Of a stretch of 33,787 bases of DNA, positions 8,163 through 16,824 are shown piece by piece. The DNA lies in assembly GCA_934525325.1 (NCBI GenBank), contig CAKSZE010000013.1, forward strand, positions 1-33,787. The letters run 5' to 3'. The position numbers and the translations under genes are program-made. This DNA comes from an uncultured Faecalibacterium sp. (GTDB taxonomy: Bacteria > Bacillota > Clostridia > Oscillospirales > Ruminococcaceae). The notes under the pieces are model-generated. The model was not told the DNA's origin. It saw nothing but the letters and a program-made list of their open reading frames with translations, and did not search any database. Every line of letters starts with the position of its first letter. The first letter of the stretch is position 1.

Positions 8163-11100
8163 TCAGAACGTCAGGTTCAGGCCTTTGGCGGGGGCCTTGA
8201 CCGGGATATCCTGCGTGACCATCTGGGTGATGGGCTGTCCGGCTTCGTCCACGGTGGTCACCGGGTAGGTAATGCGCAGAACATAATTGCCGCGCTTGGC
8301 GCTGAGCGTGAAGCTGCCGTTGGCATCGGTGGTAGTCCGGGCCACCACCGTGTTGTTCTTCAGCAGCTGTACCTCTGCGTTTGCAAGCACGATGTGCTCC
8401 GCCCGCTCGGCTTTGCCGGAAATTTTGGCTGGGAGCATGGCGATGATGCCCCCTACAATGACGGCTACGCCGCCGGCCAAGATAGCGATCAGCCCGCCGG
8501 CGCCGCCAGACGAAGTGTTGCCACCCGACGTGTTGCCACCCGACGTACCGCCACCTGACGTACCGCCGCCAGATGCACCGCCGCCCGACGTGTCACCGCC
8601 AGATGTATCACCGCCCGATGCACCGCCGCCCGACGTGTCACCGCCAGATGTACCGCCGCCGTGGGAATCATTGCCGCGGCGGCAGGCTACAACATAGGCG
8701 GCATCGTCGGCGCTGTGGATACGGAACGGCACATCCAGCGTGCCGTCGGCGCTGGCCGCGATCTGGGTAATGTACAAGAGGTTTGCGCCGTCCAGCGGAG
8801 CATCTGCCGAGCAGCTCACGATGACCGCGTAATCTTCGCCCGCCGTCAGGCCGGTAAAGCGTGCATGGGAAACGCCGCCCTCCTCCGTCACACCGCTGCC
8901 GACGGCAATGGCGTTGGAGGTATCGGCCAGAGCTTCGGGCACAGCGGGCAGGGTGCTCACCGCGTCAAAGCCGGAGGCTTCGGCTTCGGTGTCTTCCTTG
9001 GTCAGGAGGGCATCGGACGCATCGGGCTCCTCGGTCAGGTCAAGGAGCAGGTCCGTGACCTCCGGCGCGTCCTCCTCGGCGTCGGCAGACCATTCCGGCT
9101 CTGCCGGTTCGGGGTCAGCTGCGTCCAAAAGATCGTCCGGTGCGGCAACGTCAGCCATCACAGCATCCACTGCGGCTGCGGAGGTGTCGATGTAATGGAT
9201 CGTGGCAGAAGTCAGATCTGTGTTGTCGCGCCCAATGCTGATCTTGCTCCACTGTTCTTTGGTGCCAAGGAAGGAAACGTCCTTCAGCGCACCGCAGCAG
9301 TCAAAAGCCTGATTCTCAATAGAAGTGACGCTGCTTGGGATCGTGATGCCTTCCAGAGCAGAGCAGTCAATGAACATACCCATCCGAATGGTGTCAATAT
9401 CCGGGAGGATGAGATAACTCAGAGAGGTATCATCGCGGAAGGCAAGCTGACCGATGTCCGTGACGTTGGTCGGAATGCTGATGGCATAAAGGCTGGAACA
9501 GCCTGCAAGTGCCAGAATACCGATCCGGGTCAGGCTGGTGGGCAGATCGATCTCCTCCAAATTCCAGTTATAGATGAAAGCGCCGTCTCCGATCTCCGTG
9601 ATCCCCTCGTTGATCACAACGCGTTTTACAAGGGTTTCCGGCCAGGGAGAGGAATCATTGATCGTATAGTCGCTGCTATCGAGATTTGAGAGCCCTCGGA
9701 TCTTGCCGCTGCCGGTGATCGTCAGGGTACCATCTTCAGAAAGGGTCCACTGGACATTATCCCCCTCTTCACCGCAGTCGCCGGAACGGATGGTAAAGGG
9801 GCCGTCAGCACCGTAAATAGTCGCTCCTTTCAAATTGGAGTTGCCGCTGCCGATCTGGATCTTCCGCCAATCATCGCTGGTGCCCTCATAATGGAACGTT
9901 TGTACGCTGTCCGGGAAGCAGGTTTGATTTGCAAAGGGCTCACGGCCGGGCAGTGTAACGTCAATGTACCGGAGACTCCGGGGAAGCCAGACTTCTTTCA
10001 GGCTATCGCATTGTTCAAAGACTCCGTGATCCAGCCCCCAGACGTTGGACGGGATGCGGATGCTTTCCAGATTGGAACACCCGCCAAATGCGCAGCAGCC
10101 GATCGTTTCCAGACTTTCCGGGAGCTCGATCGTGCGGATCGCAGTGTAGCCAAGCGCGCTCTGCTCGATATTTTTCAGCCCCTCGGAGAGATGGACCTCC
10201 TCCAGTTTATGACACCTTGCGAAAGCTTGTATCCCAAGAGAGGTGACGCTTCCGGCAATTTCGACGGTTTTCAGATTCGGGCAGTCCGGGAACGCGTTGG
10301 TTCCAACGCTGGTGACGCCATCCTCGATCACGATTTTGAGAATTTCCTCTTTGAACGAGTTCCAGGGGAACCACCAGGAATACCCTGCCGTGATACTGCC
10401 GTGACCGCTGACGGTCAGCGTACCATCCGGAGCCAAGCGCCAAGTGACACCGTTCCAAGTGCCATGTTTCACGCCGGGGATCTCCTGATCGGCGCAGTGG
10501 ATGTTGGCATCGGCAATGGTGGCATCCTGATTGTTCACTGCCTGCCATTGTTCCGCCGTACCGCTGTAATAGACATCCATAAGCTCGGAGCAGCCCTCAA
10601 ACGCGCCGCTTTCCACGGTGGCAAGCCGGGCGGAAACATGGATCTGGGTCAGATTCCAGCAATTGCCGAATGCGTTAACGCCGATCTCCGTCACACCCGG
10701 CGCACTGACCTGCGTCAGCTTCCAGCAATTACTGAATGCGTTAACGCCGATCTCCGTCACACCCGGCGCACTGACCTGCGTCAGCACCGTGCCAGAGAAT
10801 GCACCGGCGCTGATCTTGGTAACGCTGTCGGGGATGGTGATCTGTTCCAGGCTCGAACAGCCGGAGAACGCGCTATTGCCGATCTTCGTAACGCCGTTGG
10901 AGATGGTGACCTGTTCCAAGCTCGTACAGTCGGCGAACGTGCTGTTGCCGATCTCGGTCATGGTATCGGGCAGGGTGACGCTGGTCAGGTTGGGGCAGTG
11001 GTAGAAAACGAAATCGCCGGTGGTCGTGATGCCCTCTTCGTACACAACGTGGGAGATATTATATTTTACATCCTCCCACGGCACAACGACCGTATCGTCT

Positions 11101-14100
11101 GTGGCGTCCAGCTCAAAATCGACCATGGGACCGGTGCCGCTGATGGTCAGGGTAGCATCGCTGTTAAAAATCCATTTCATGCCGTTGCTCAGTGTTCCAT
11201 GGGTCGTTTTGTGGCCGAACGTATCACCATCGGAGCAGGAAATGGGTGTGGTGTACAGCACCTCGTTGTGATCCTCGATCTGGACATTGTACCAGTCGCC
11301 GACGGTGCCTTTGTATTCCACCCGCTGCAAAGCGGTACAGCCGTTGAATGCGGAATCTGCAATGAGGTCTGTCCCGGCGGGCAGATGAACGGTTTGCAGT
11401 GCAGTACAGCCATCGAAGGTGTTGACGGCAATGCGGCTGATATCGTGCGGGATGGAGACTTCCGTCAGGCTGGTGCAGCCTGCAAAAACAGCCTTGCCGA
11501 AGTGCTGCAAATCGTTCGGGAGGATGGCCTGCGAAAGGCTGGAGCAGTTCTGGAACGCATTGCTGCCAATGGCGTTCAGATGTTCGGGGAACTTGACCCC
11601 GTCCAGCTTGGTGCAGGCTTCAAAGGCGCTGTCGCCAATAAAGGTCAGCGTTTCCGGCAGGATCAGGAGCGTGGTGGCAATGGGGGTGCTGCTGCCGCTG
11701 GGGGTGAACTGCTGCTTGCCGGCAAAGGACTCGCAGCCGTAGAAAGCCCCCTGACCGATGGAAGCCAGCCGGTTGGAAAGCCGGATGGTGGCAGCACTGC
11801 GGCAGAGCTTGAACGCCTCCTCTTCAACGGTGGTCACGCTGTCCGGCAGCCAGATGCTGTTCAGGCTGGTGCACTGATAGAAAGCCTGCTGCGGGATCGC
11901 GGTAACACTGTCCGGGATGTTGATCTTGGTCAGGCTGGTACAGTTATAAAAGCTGCGCACACCAAAGCCGGAAAGCTGCTTGGCAAAGGTGATCGTTTCC
12001 AGTGCAGAGCAGCCGTTGAAGGCATCGTCCCCGATGGAAAGGACACAGGGCGCGTCCAGCTTCTGCAAGGACGAGCAGCTGCGGAACGCGGCCGCACCGA
12101 TTTCCATTACTTCATGGAGCTGGACGTTTTTCAGCGCAGTGCAGCCGTCAAAAACGCCATCCTCCAGCCGGAGGAGGCAGCCGCCAACGTCAAAGCTTTC
12201 CAGCTTTTTGCAGTTTTCAAAGGCATAAGGGCCCAGAACCACCAAGTCATCGGAAAGGTCGGCCCGGCTCAGGGCAAGGCAGCCGGAAAAGGCGTGGTCG
12301 TTGATGGTGTCCACAGTGCCGCTGATATTGGCGCTCAGCATCCGGTAACAGCCTGCAAACGCATAGCTGCCGATGGAAGTGACCCCGGCCTGAATCTCGA
12401 CACCGGTCACTTCTTCCTTGGGCCACGGTGCGGGGCTGGTTTCGCTGTAATCCTTCATTTCGCCCGTGCCGGAAATGGACAGCATTCCGCTGTCACTGAT
12501 CTCCCAAGTCAGGTTGCCGTCCTCGGCTCCGCACACGCCCGAACGGGTGGCGTACCGCAGCAGCGGGTTCAGCGGCATATCCGTAACGGCAAAGGTGCAG
12601 TAATACCGCTCCTCTGCTTTGCTGTCGGGCACGGTGCTGAAGGTATAGGTGCCGGGTTCCAGAAAAATTTGCAGCCAGCCTTGGCTGTTCAGTTCCCCGG
12701 CTCCCTGGTACATGCCGCCGTTTTTGCTGTAATAGAGCTTGGTTCCGGCGGAGTCCGCTTTGTCCATAGAGACAACGATGCGGTACTTTTCGTGATCACA
12801 TTTCCCGCCAAACAGGGTGAACTCGCTGTAATCGACAGAGTAATGGCCTTGTGCAACTCCGACCGAGATCGGAACTTTCAAATCAGAAGCCCGGGAGACG
12901 ACCTTGCCCACAAGGCTGATCGTTATGCCGATGGTCAGATTCAACCCGGTGCTGATCTCGTAGCAGTTGACACAGGCGTGGTAACTGGTGGGCGAGTTGT
13001 GCCAGTTGTTGGGGTCGATCTTTTCCTCCATCTGCGAAGGATTGGAGGTATCCCACGAAGCAGCTTTCCGGGTAAACTTCATGTCAGCGCCAAATTGGGT
13101 CTTAAATTTGATTTCGATCGCCCTGCTGAACACTTTCACACTCGGTTCAAGGTCCAGACCAAGGAACACTTCGCCTTCCAGCTCGACCTCAAACTTGATG
13201 TAAGGATCCTTGCTCGTAGGCTGGTAGTTATAGTTTACCCACTCACAGCCAGCCGTAGACTCAATGGAGAGTGTCGTGGTGACGCTGTTTTTGAGCGAGA
13301 ATTTGAACGTGGGCCGGATCGCCATGTAAATACCTGCGATCGGCGAAAATTCGTACACGCCAAACGGAACAGATACTTCCATGCGCGTCTGTTCAAACTT
13401 TGCGCTGATGTTCGCATAGGCTTTGGCAGAGACCGCCAATTCTTTTTGCCCGGCCGAAAGATAAAATTTAAAAGTGCCGGTCACGCCAAACGCAGCGCTG
13501 CCCTCAATGGTTTTAGGTTTGCGAAGCTGAAATTTGGATTGCAACGTAATGGGAACATTGATATCAAGAGCGTTCGTTTCATCAACGCCCGCAGAATACT
13601 CTTCCCCAAGGTAGGTCAGACTTTCGTCTCCAGTCCCCTCAACATAGTGGTACTGCTTGTCGCCGCCGGTCTGTTCTTCCAGCTTCAAAAAGTCGAATGC
13701 GTCTTCCAGTTCAAAGTTCAGTTTTCCGCGTATCGTGATCACATCGCCGTTTTGCTCTGTGGAGTCAACGCGCGTTACGATCATGTTGGTTTCGTCGTAT
13801 TTCAGTACGAGGATCTGGTCGGTGCGCAGATACTTGACCCGGTTGCTGGGGTTCTCGATGATATAGGTCTGGCTTTCCGCATCGGCAAAAGTCACGTTGT
13901 TGAACGCGGCGCTGTTCTGGGCGGCAATATCATTTTCACTGTCTGCGGTGTCGTTTTCGCCCTCGACAGCGCGCACAACGCCGTCTGCCACCACGGCAAA
14001 GTTGGTGCTGGGGTCGGCATCCAGGTTGATGACTTTTTCTTCCGGGAAATCCTCAATGGTGGCGTTTTTGATCTCCTCGATCACTTTCGTGTGCTCGCTG

Positions 14101-14684
14101 CTGAGATAGGCAGAGCTGAGCGGCGCGTGCTCGGTCTTGTCCAGCAGGTAGCCCTTGGCTGTAAAATAATTGGGGATGGTGCCGGTCAGGGGCACTACAA
14201 CGGTGGTGCTGCCGGTGTTTGCCGCCGTCGGCTGCACTTCCACCGTGCCGCTGGCCACCATCTCCTGTGCGTCGTCATCGGTGTAGATGGCCACAACAAG
14301 GTCGGCTGTCTCCGCCGCAACAAACTCCACCGTGGCTGCGGCATCGTTGATCTTGATGCCAATGACACGGTTGGCACTGGAAAAGTCCGTGCCGTTTACA
14401 GAGTCATCCATCCCGTCCAGAAGCAGCCTGCCAAAACCGTTGGTGGCGGTCACGGAGGTGTCGGAGGTGTCCACGCTGGCCTCATCTCTCTGCTGCGCCG
14501 TCTGCACAGACGGTGCACGCAGCAGCGGGTCCGAGGCGATCTGCCGCAGCAGCTCCTCTTTTGACGTGTCGGCCTGCTCCACAGCAGACTGTGCAAGGTG
14601 GTCGTCCGGTGCAGCAAGTGCGCTGAGCGGCGCACATGTAAGCAGCATGGACAAGGCCAGAAAAACCGCAATAAGCCTTTTCAT
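8163..14684 (-). CDS. Giant BspA-like LRR surface protein
   Basis: This 2173-residue protein begins with a signal peptide (about residues 1-26, ending LSALAAP). A poorly classified region of about 700 residues follows. From about 730 to 1880 are many LRR_5 (BspA-type) repeats of the form I-x-x-x-A-F-x-x-C-x-x-L. The repeats fall into four blocks, each introduced by a W-x-L/I-x-x-D-G-x-L-T-I-S-G-x-G strand. Then come an acidic linker, a Gly/Ser/Thr spacer (about 2005-2060), a hydrophobic helix (about 2064-2084) and a C-terminal beta-sandwich-like domain resembling carboxypeptidase-regulatory domains. Such proteins are surface adhesins or ligand binders. No LPxTG motif is present. The ATG at 14684 is chosen because the signal peptide begins there. 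Confidence 0.87.
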   Translation of the reverse strand: MKRLIAVFLALSMLLTCAPLSALAAPDDHLAQSAVEQADTSKEELLRQIASDPLLRAPSVQTAQQRDEASVDTSDTSVTATNGFGRLLLDGMDDSVNGTDFSSANRVIGIKINDAAATVEFVAAETADLVVAIYTDDDAQEMVASGTVEVQPTAANTGSTTVVVPLTGTIPNYFTAKGYLLDKTEHAPLSSAYLSSEHTKVIEEIKNATIEDFPEEKVINLDADPSTNFAVVADGVVRAVEGENDTADSENDIAAQNSAAFNNVTFADAESQTYIIENPSNRVKYLRTDQILVLKYDETNMIVTRVDSTEQNGDVITIRGKLNFELEDAFDFLKLEEQTGGDKQYHYVEGTGDESLTYLGEEYSAGVDETNALDINVPITLQSKFQLRKPKTIEGSAAFGVTGTFKFYLSAGQKELAVSAKAYANISAKFEQTRMEVSVPFGVYEFSPIAGIYMAIRPTFKFSLKNSVTTTLSIESTAGCEWVNYNYQPTSKDPYIKFEVELEGEVFLGLDLEPSVKVFSRAIEIKFKTQFGADMKFTRKAASWDTSNPSQMEEKIDPNNWHNSPTSYHACVNCYEISTGLNLTIGITISLVGKVVSRASDLKVPISVGVAQGHYSVDYSEFTLFGGKCDHEKYRIVVSMDKADSAGTKLYYSKNGGMYQGAGELNSQGWLQIFLEPGTYTFSTVPDSKAEERYYCTFAVTDMPLNPLLRYATRSGVCGAEDGNLTWEISDSGMLSISGTGEMKDYSETSPAPWPKEEVTGVEIQAGVTSIGSYAFAGCYRMLSANISGTVDTINDHAFSGCLALSRADLSDDLVVLGPYAFENCKKLESFDVGGCLLRLEDGVFDGCTALKNVQLHEVMEIGAAAFRSCSSLQKLDAPCVLSIGDDAFNGCSALETITFAKQLSGFGVRSFYNCTSLTKINIPDSVTAIPQQAFYQCTSLNSIWLPDSVTTVEEEAFKLCRSAATIRLSNRLASIGQGAFYGCESFAGKQQFTPSGSSTPIATTLLILPETLTFIGDSAFEACTKLDGVKFPEHLNAIGSNAFQNCSSLSQAILPNDLQHFGKAVFAGCTSLTEVSIPHDISRIAVNTFDGCTALQTVHLPAGTDLIADSAFNGCTALQRVEYKGTVGDWYNVQIEDHNEVLYTTPISCSDGDTFGHKTTHGTLSNGMKWIFNSDATLTISGTGPMVDFELDATDDTVVVPWEDVKYNISHVVYEEGITTTGDFVFYHCPNLTSVTLPDTMTEIGNSTFADCTSLEQVTISNGVTKIGNSAFSGCSSLEQITIPDSVTKISAGAFSGTVLTQVSAPGVTEIGVNAFSNCWKLTQVSAPGVTEIGVNAFGNCWNLTQIHVSARLATVESGAFEGCSELMDVYYSGTAEQWQAVNNQDATIADANIHCADQEIPGVKHGTWNGVTWRLAPDGTLTVSGHGSITAGYSWWFPWNSFKEEILKIVIEDGVTSVGTNAFPDCPNLKTVEIAGSVTSLGIQAFARCHKLEEVHLSEGLKNIEQSALGYTAIRTIELPESLETIGCCAFGGCSNLESIRIPSNVWGLDHGVFEQCDSLKEVWLPRSLRYIDVTLPGREPFANQTCFPDSVQTFHYEGTSDDWRKIQIGSGNSNLKGATIYGADGPFTIRSGDCGEEGDNVQWTLSEDGTLTITGSGKIRGLSNLDSSDYTINDSSPWPETLVKRVVINEGITEIGDGAFIYNWNLEEIDLPTSLTRIGILALAGCSSLYAISIPTNVTDIGQLAFRDDTSLSYLILPDIDTIRMGMFIDCSALEGITIPSSVTSIENQAFDCCGALKDVSFLGTKEQWSKISIGRDNTDLTSATIHYIDTSAAAVDAVMADVAAPDDLLDAADPEPAEPEWSADAEEDAPEVTDLLLDLTEEPDASDALLTKEDTEAEASGFDAVSTLPAVPEALADTSNAIAVGSGVTEEGGVSHARFTGLTAGEDYAVIVSCSADAPLDGANLLYITQIAASADGTLDVPFRIHSADDAAYVVACRRGNDSHGGGTSGGDTSGGGASGGDTSGGDTSGGGASGGGTSGGGTSGGNTSGGNTSSGGAGGLIAILAGGVAVIVGGIIAMLPAKISGKAERAEHIVLANAEVQLLKNNTVVARTTTDANGSFTLSAKRGNYVLRITYPVTTVDEAGQPITQMVTQDIPVKAPAKGLNLTF
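8505..8665 (-). repeat. Gly/Ser/Thr minisatellite in the LRR gene
   Basis: About a dozen imperfect 12-15-bp units encode variants of GG-D/T/N/A-x-SGG in the spacer just before the membrane helix. Such runs are prone to slippage, so spacer length may differ between strains. All units keep the reading frame. Confidence 0.8.
10654..10784 (-). repeat. 66-bp tandem duplication within the LRR region
   Basis: Two adjacent 66-bp units encode successive repeats containing SAPGVTEIGVNAF. A 50-bp block is identical at 10669-10718 and 10735-10784. The near-identity of neighbouring units indicates recent gain of one LRR. Confidence 0.85.
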
Positions 14685-14729
14685 ACGTCCTGATTCCTTT
14701 CCCGCTCTGGTTTCCAAAGCTATGCTTCC

Positions 14730-14759
14730 ATTCTATTCCTGTAAAGAAGCACTTGTCAA
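14730..14759 (-). promoter_or_regulatory. Promoter of the BspA-like gene
   Basis: On the minus strand a perfect TTGACA (14754-14759) is followed after 18 nt by TAGAAT (14730-14735). The initiation point would be about 40 nt before the ATG at 14684. Confidence 0.75.
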
Positions 14760-14790
14760 GAAAAGCAGCAGATTTTGTGGTTTTATCTAA

Positions 14791-14973
14791 GAATCAGCGG
14801 CGGTTTTTGATAGACCGGCAAAAGCGGCATCAAACAGAAAAAGCCTGCCGCAGCATGCTGAGCTGGACTGTCTGCTCTACAATAAGCCCTTGGAGTACGC
14901 ACAGCTTGTGCCGGGTGGGGAGATCGAGCACTACCTGTCACTTGGCTGTGACTACGGCAGACTGGAATACTGA
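14791..14973 (+). pseudogene. 3' remnant of an unrecognised gene
   Basis: An open stretch of 60 codons, between TAA at 14788 and TGA at 14971, has no plausible start. It encodes a natural-looking C-terminus with NKPLEYAQLVPGGEIEHYL near its end. A terminator follows 27 nt later. It looks like the tail of a gene whose 5' part was lost, perhaps from a mobile element. The family is not recognised. The remaining sequence of 14685-15207 shows no complete gene. Confidence 0.35.
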
Positions 14974-15000
14974 CCTCTCTGATGATTTGAGACAAACATT

Positions 15001-15055
15001 GCCCGCCCACCGATGGAACCAACTCTCCACGGTGAGCGGGCATTTTGCGTTTTCG
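15001..15055 (+). terminator. Terminator after the gene remnant
   Basis: GCCCGC (15001-15006) pairs with GCGGGC (15036-15041), and CACCG (15008-15012) with CGGTG (15030-15034). ATTTTGCGTTTTCG follows. It suggests the adjacent remnant was once the 3' end of an expressed plus-strand gene. Confidence 0.65.
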
Positions 15056-15207
15056 TTCGATTCGGGTGAATCTATTCGGCTTGTGGTTTTCGCTTAACCC
15101 ACGGTTTGGCTCCACAACAGGCTGATGCTGAACCAGTCCTCTGTTTCATCGCCGCCGATATCTGGTCAACGCTGCTATCCTTTGAGGACGTTATGCATAA
15201 AATACGC

Positions 15208-15552
15208 TTATTCCGCCTTCCCTTCCAGCCTGCTTTTATATCCTTCGCCCCATGCCCACATGGCATCCAGGATCGGTTTCAAACTATATCCCAATTCCGT
15301 CAGCGTATATTCCACCCGGGGCGGCACTTCCGCGTAAACCTTCCGGGTCAGCAGCCCGCTTTCCTCCATCTGCCGCAGCTGAGCGGTCAGAACCTTCTGG
15401 GTCACATGACCGATGGACTTTTTCAGCTCTCCAAAACGCTTTGTGCCCGGCATCAGATCCCGGAGGATCAGCACCTTCCATTTATCGCTGATGAGGGTCA
15501 GGGTGGTCTCCACCGGGCAGGCCGGGAGTTCTTTGAGGATCTCCTTTTCCAT
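15208..15552 (-). CDS. HxlR-family transcriptional regulator
   Basis: This 114-residue protein is a compact winged-helix regulator of the HxlR family. It has the conserved N-terminal CPVETTLTLISDKWKVLILRDL segment and a recognition region VTQKVLTAQLRQMEESGLL. A wing with PPRVEYTLTELG follows. The single Cys near residue 13 is the conserved cysteine that acts as a redox or electrophile sensor in HypR/YodB-type members. The ATG at 15552 has GGAGG 7 nt upstream. It is divergent from the NTF2-like gene, whose promoter carries a palindromic box that also occurs at the PPOX gene. It probably controls both. Confidence 0.9.
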   Translation of the reverse strand: MEKEILKELPACPVETTLTLISDKWKVLILRDLMPGTKRFGELKKSIGHVTQKVLTAQLRQMEESGLLTRKVYAEVPPRVEYTLTELGYSLKPILDAMWAWGEGYKSRLEGKAE

Positions 15553-15624
15553 AATTACCTCCAAGGGAATTTCAAGTGGTCATCGTGCCAGATGCACGGA
15601 TACCACAAACAGTTTTATGGCAAC

Positions 15625-15653
15625 ATTATAGCGTTCAACAGCAAAAAAAGCAA
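15625..15653 (-). promoter_or_regulatory. Promoter of the HxlR gene
   Basis: On the minus strand TTGCTT (15648-15653), a 17-nt spacer and a perfect TATAAT (15625-15630) precede the ATG at 15552 by about 70 nt. Confidence 0.7.
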
Positions 15654-15677
15654 GCAGCATCGCAATGGTATCTTTCC

Positions 15678-15734
15678 GGTAACTACACCACAATATTGTG
15701 CGTACTTCCATAATCGACACAGGCGTGGTATCAT
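15678..15734 (+). promoter_or_regulatory. HxlR-type operator and promoter, copy 1
   Basis: A 31-bp box (15678-15708) contains the perfect palindrome CACAATATTGTG (15689-15700). It abuts a promoter TTCCAT (15706-15711), N17, TATCAT (15729-15734) for the secreted NTF2-like gene. The same box with two substitutions occurs at 16729-16759 in the same position relative to its promoter. Confidence 0.75.
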
Positions 15735-15801
15735 GCAATCACAGGGACGAAAGTTCCAAAGAAATCAACACCTCATCGCAACATCCAAAGGAGAATCCAT
15801 T

Positions 15802-16716
15802 ATGAAAAAGTTGATTGCAAGTGCCGCCTCTCTCACCCTCGCTGCCACGATTCTGGCTGGTTCGGCCAGTGCAGCCTCCCCGCTGGACTTCCTGAAGGAA
15901 TTCAGCTGGAAGAATCTGTTCTGCCAGTCCCAGCAGACCGAGCAGAGCCAGACCGAAAAGGCACTGGCTCTCATCAACACCTTTGCAACGGGCGACACCA
16001 AGACCGCCCGCAGCCTGCTGGCAGACGGTTACATCCAGCACAATCTCGCCTATGGCACCGGCGCAGATGCCTTTGTCGGCTCGGTGGAGTATCTGGCTTC
16101 GGCTCCGGTCAAGACCACGGTGCAGAACATCCGTGCATTTGAGGATGGCGACAAAGTGTTCCTTCAGACTATCTACAACTTTGCCGGTGCCGGTGAGCAG
16201 GTGGCGTTCGACATCTTCCGCTTTGATGAAAACGGCAAGATCGCAGAGCACTGGGACAACCTCGCCGCCGTGACAGCAGCGAATCCTTCCGGTCATACCC
16301 AGACGGATGGCACCATGGAGGTGACCGATCTGGACAAGACCGAGGAGAACCGCGAACTGGTGAACAACTTCCTGTACGATGTCATGCAGGGACACAACCT
16401 CGACAAGATGGCCGATTACTTTGACGGCGACACCTACATTCAGCACAACTCCAACATTGCGGATGGCGTTTCCGGTCTGACGGACGCTCTGGCTGCACTT
16501 GCAGAGCAGAATATCCAGATGGTCTACACCACCACCCATCAGGTGCTGGCCGATGGCAACTATGTGCTGGCTGTCAGCGAGGGCATCTATGGCGATGTTC
16601 CCACCGCTTACTATGACCTGTGGCGTGTGGAGAACGGCAAGATCGCCGAGCATTGGGATGTGATGGAGACCATCGCAGACCAGTCTACTTGGGCAAACGA
16701 TAACGGCAAGTTCTGA
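15802..16716 (+). CDS. Secreted protein with two NTF2/SnoaL-like domains
   Basis: This 304-residue protein has a signal peptide (MKKLIASAASLTLAATILAG..., cleavage near residue 24-26) without a lipobox Cys. Two SnoaL/NTF2-like alpha+beta domains follow, at about residues 52-155 and 175-300. Each carries a YIQHN motif and a closing NGKIAEHWD motif, so the protein is an internal duplication forming a pseudo-dimer. SnoaL-like folds bind or isomerise small hydrophobic molecules; no specific substrate can be named. The ATG follows AAAGGAG by 8 nt. It is divergent from the HxlR gene and shares its operator box with the PPOX gene, pointing to a stress-inducible role. Confidence 0.85.
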   Translation: MKKLIASAASLTLAATILAGSASAASPLDFLKEFSWKNLFCQSQQTEQSQTEKALALINTFATGDTKTARSLLADGYIQHNLAYGTGADAFVGSVEYLASAPVKTTVQNIRAFEDGDKVFLQTIYNFAGAGEQVAFDIFRFDENGKIAEHWDNLAAVTAANPSGHTQTDGTMEVTDLDKTEENRELVNNFLYDVMQGHNLDKMADYFDGDTYIQHNSNIADGVSGLTDALAALAEQNIQMVYTTTHQVLADGNYVLAVSEGIYGDVPTAYYDLWRVENGKIAEHWDVMETIADQSTWANDNGKF

Positions 16717-16728
16717 TGGTTACCGGCA

Positions 16729-16785
16729 GGTAACTATACCACAATCTTGTGCGTACTTCACAAGCCCCGCAAAACGCATTACAAT
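16729..16785 (+). promoter_or_regulatory. HxlR-type operator and promoter, copy 2
   Basis: The box at 16729-16759 differs from the one at 15678-15708 at two positions and has the near-palindrome CACAATCTTGTG (16740-16751). It adjoins TTCACA (16757-16762), N17, TACAAT (16780-16785), a good sigma-70 promoter 40 nt before the PPOX-fold gene. Confidence 0.8.
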
Positions 16786-16824
16786 AAAGCTGTCAAGAAA
16801 AAACAATGTATGGAGGTACATCTC

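Noticed and set aside
9891..14564. A 1557-codon open frame opposite the BspA-like gene
   Set aside because: It arises from the GC-rich codon use of the minus-strand gene. It has no ribosome site at its start, and the minus frame has a signal peptide and LRR repeats. The long plus frames opposite 241-6051 and 23842-26457 are shadows for the same reason.
15072..15207. Small gene downstream of the HxlR gene on the minus strand
   Set aside because: The frame overlaps the HxlR 3' end and has no start signal. The residues resemble no family I know.
15106..15801. N-terminal extension of the NTF2-like protein to 536 residues
   Set aside because: The extension runs antisense to the HxlR gene and through the promoter. 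The ATG at 15802 has AAAGGAG and begins a clear signal peptide.
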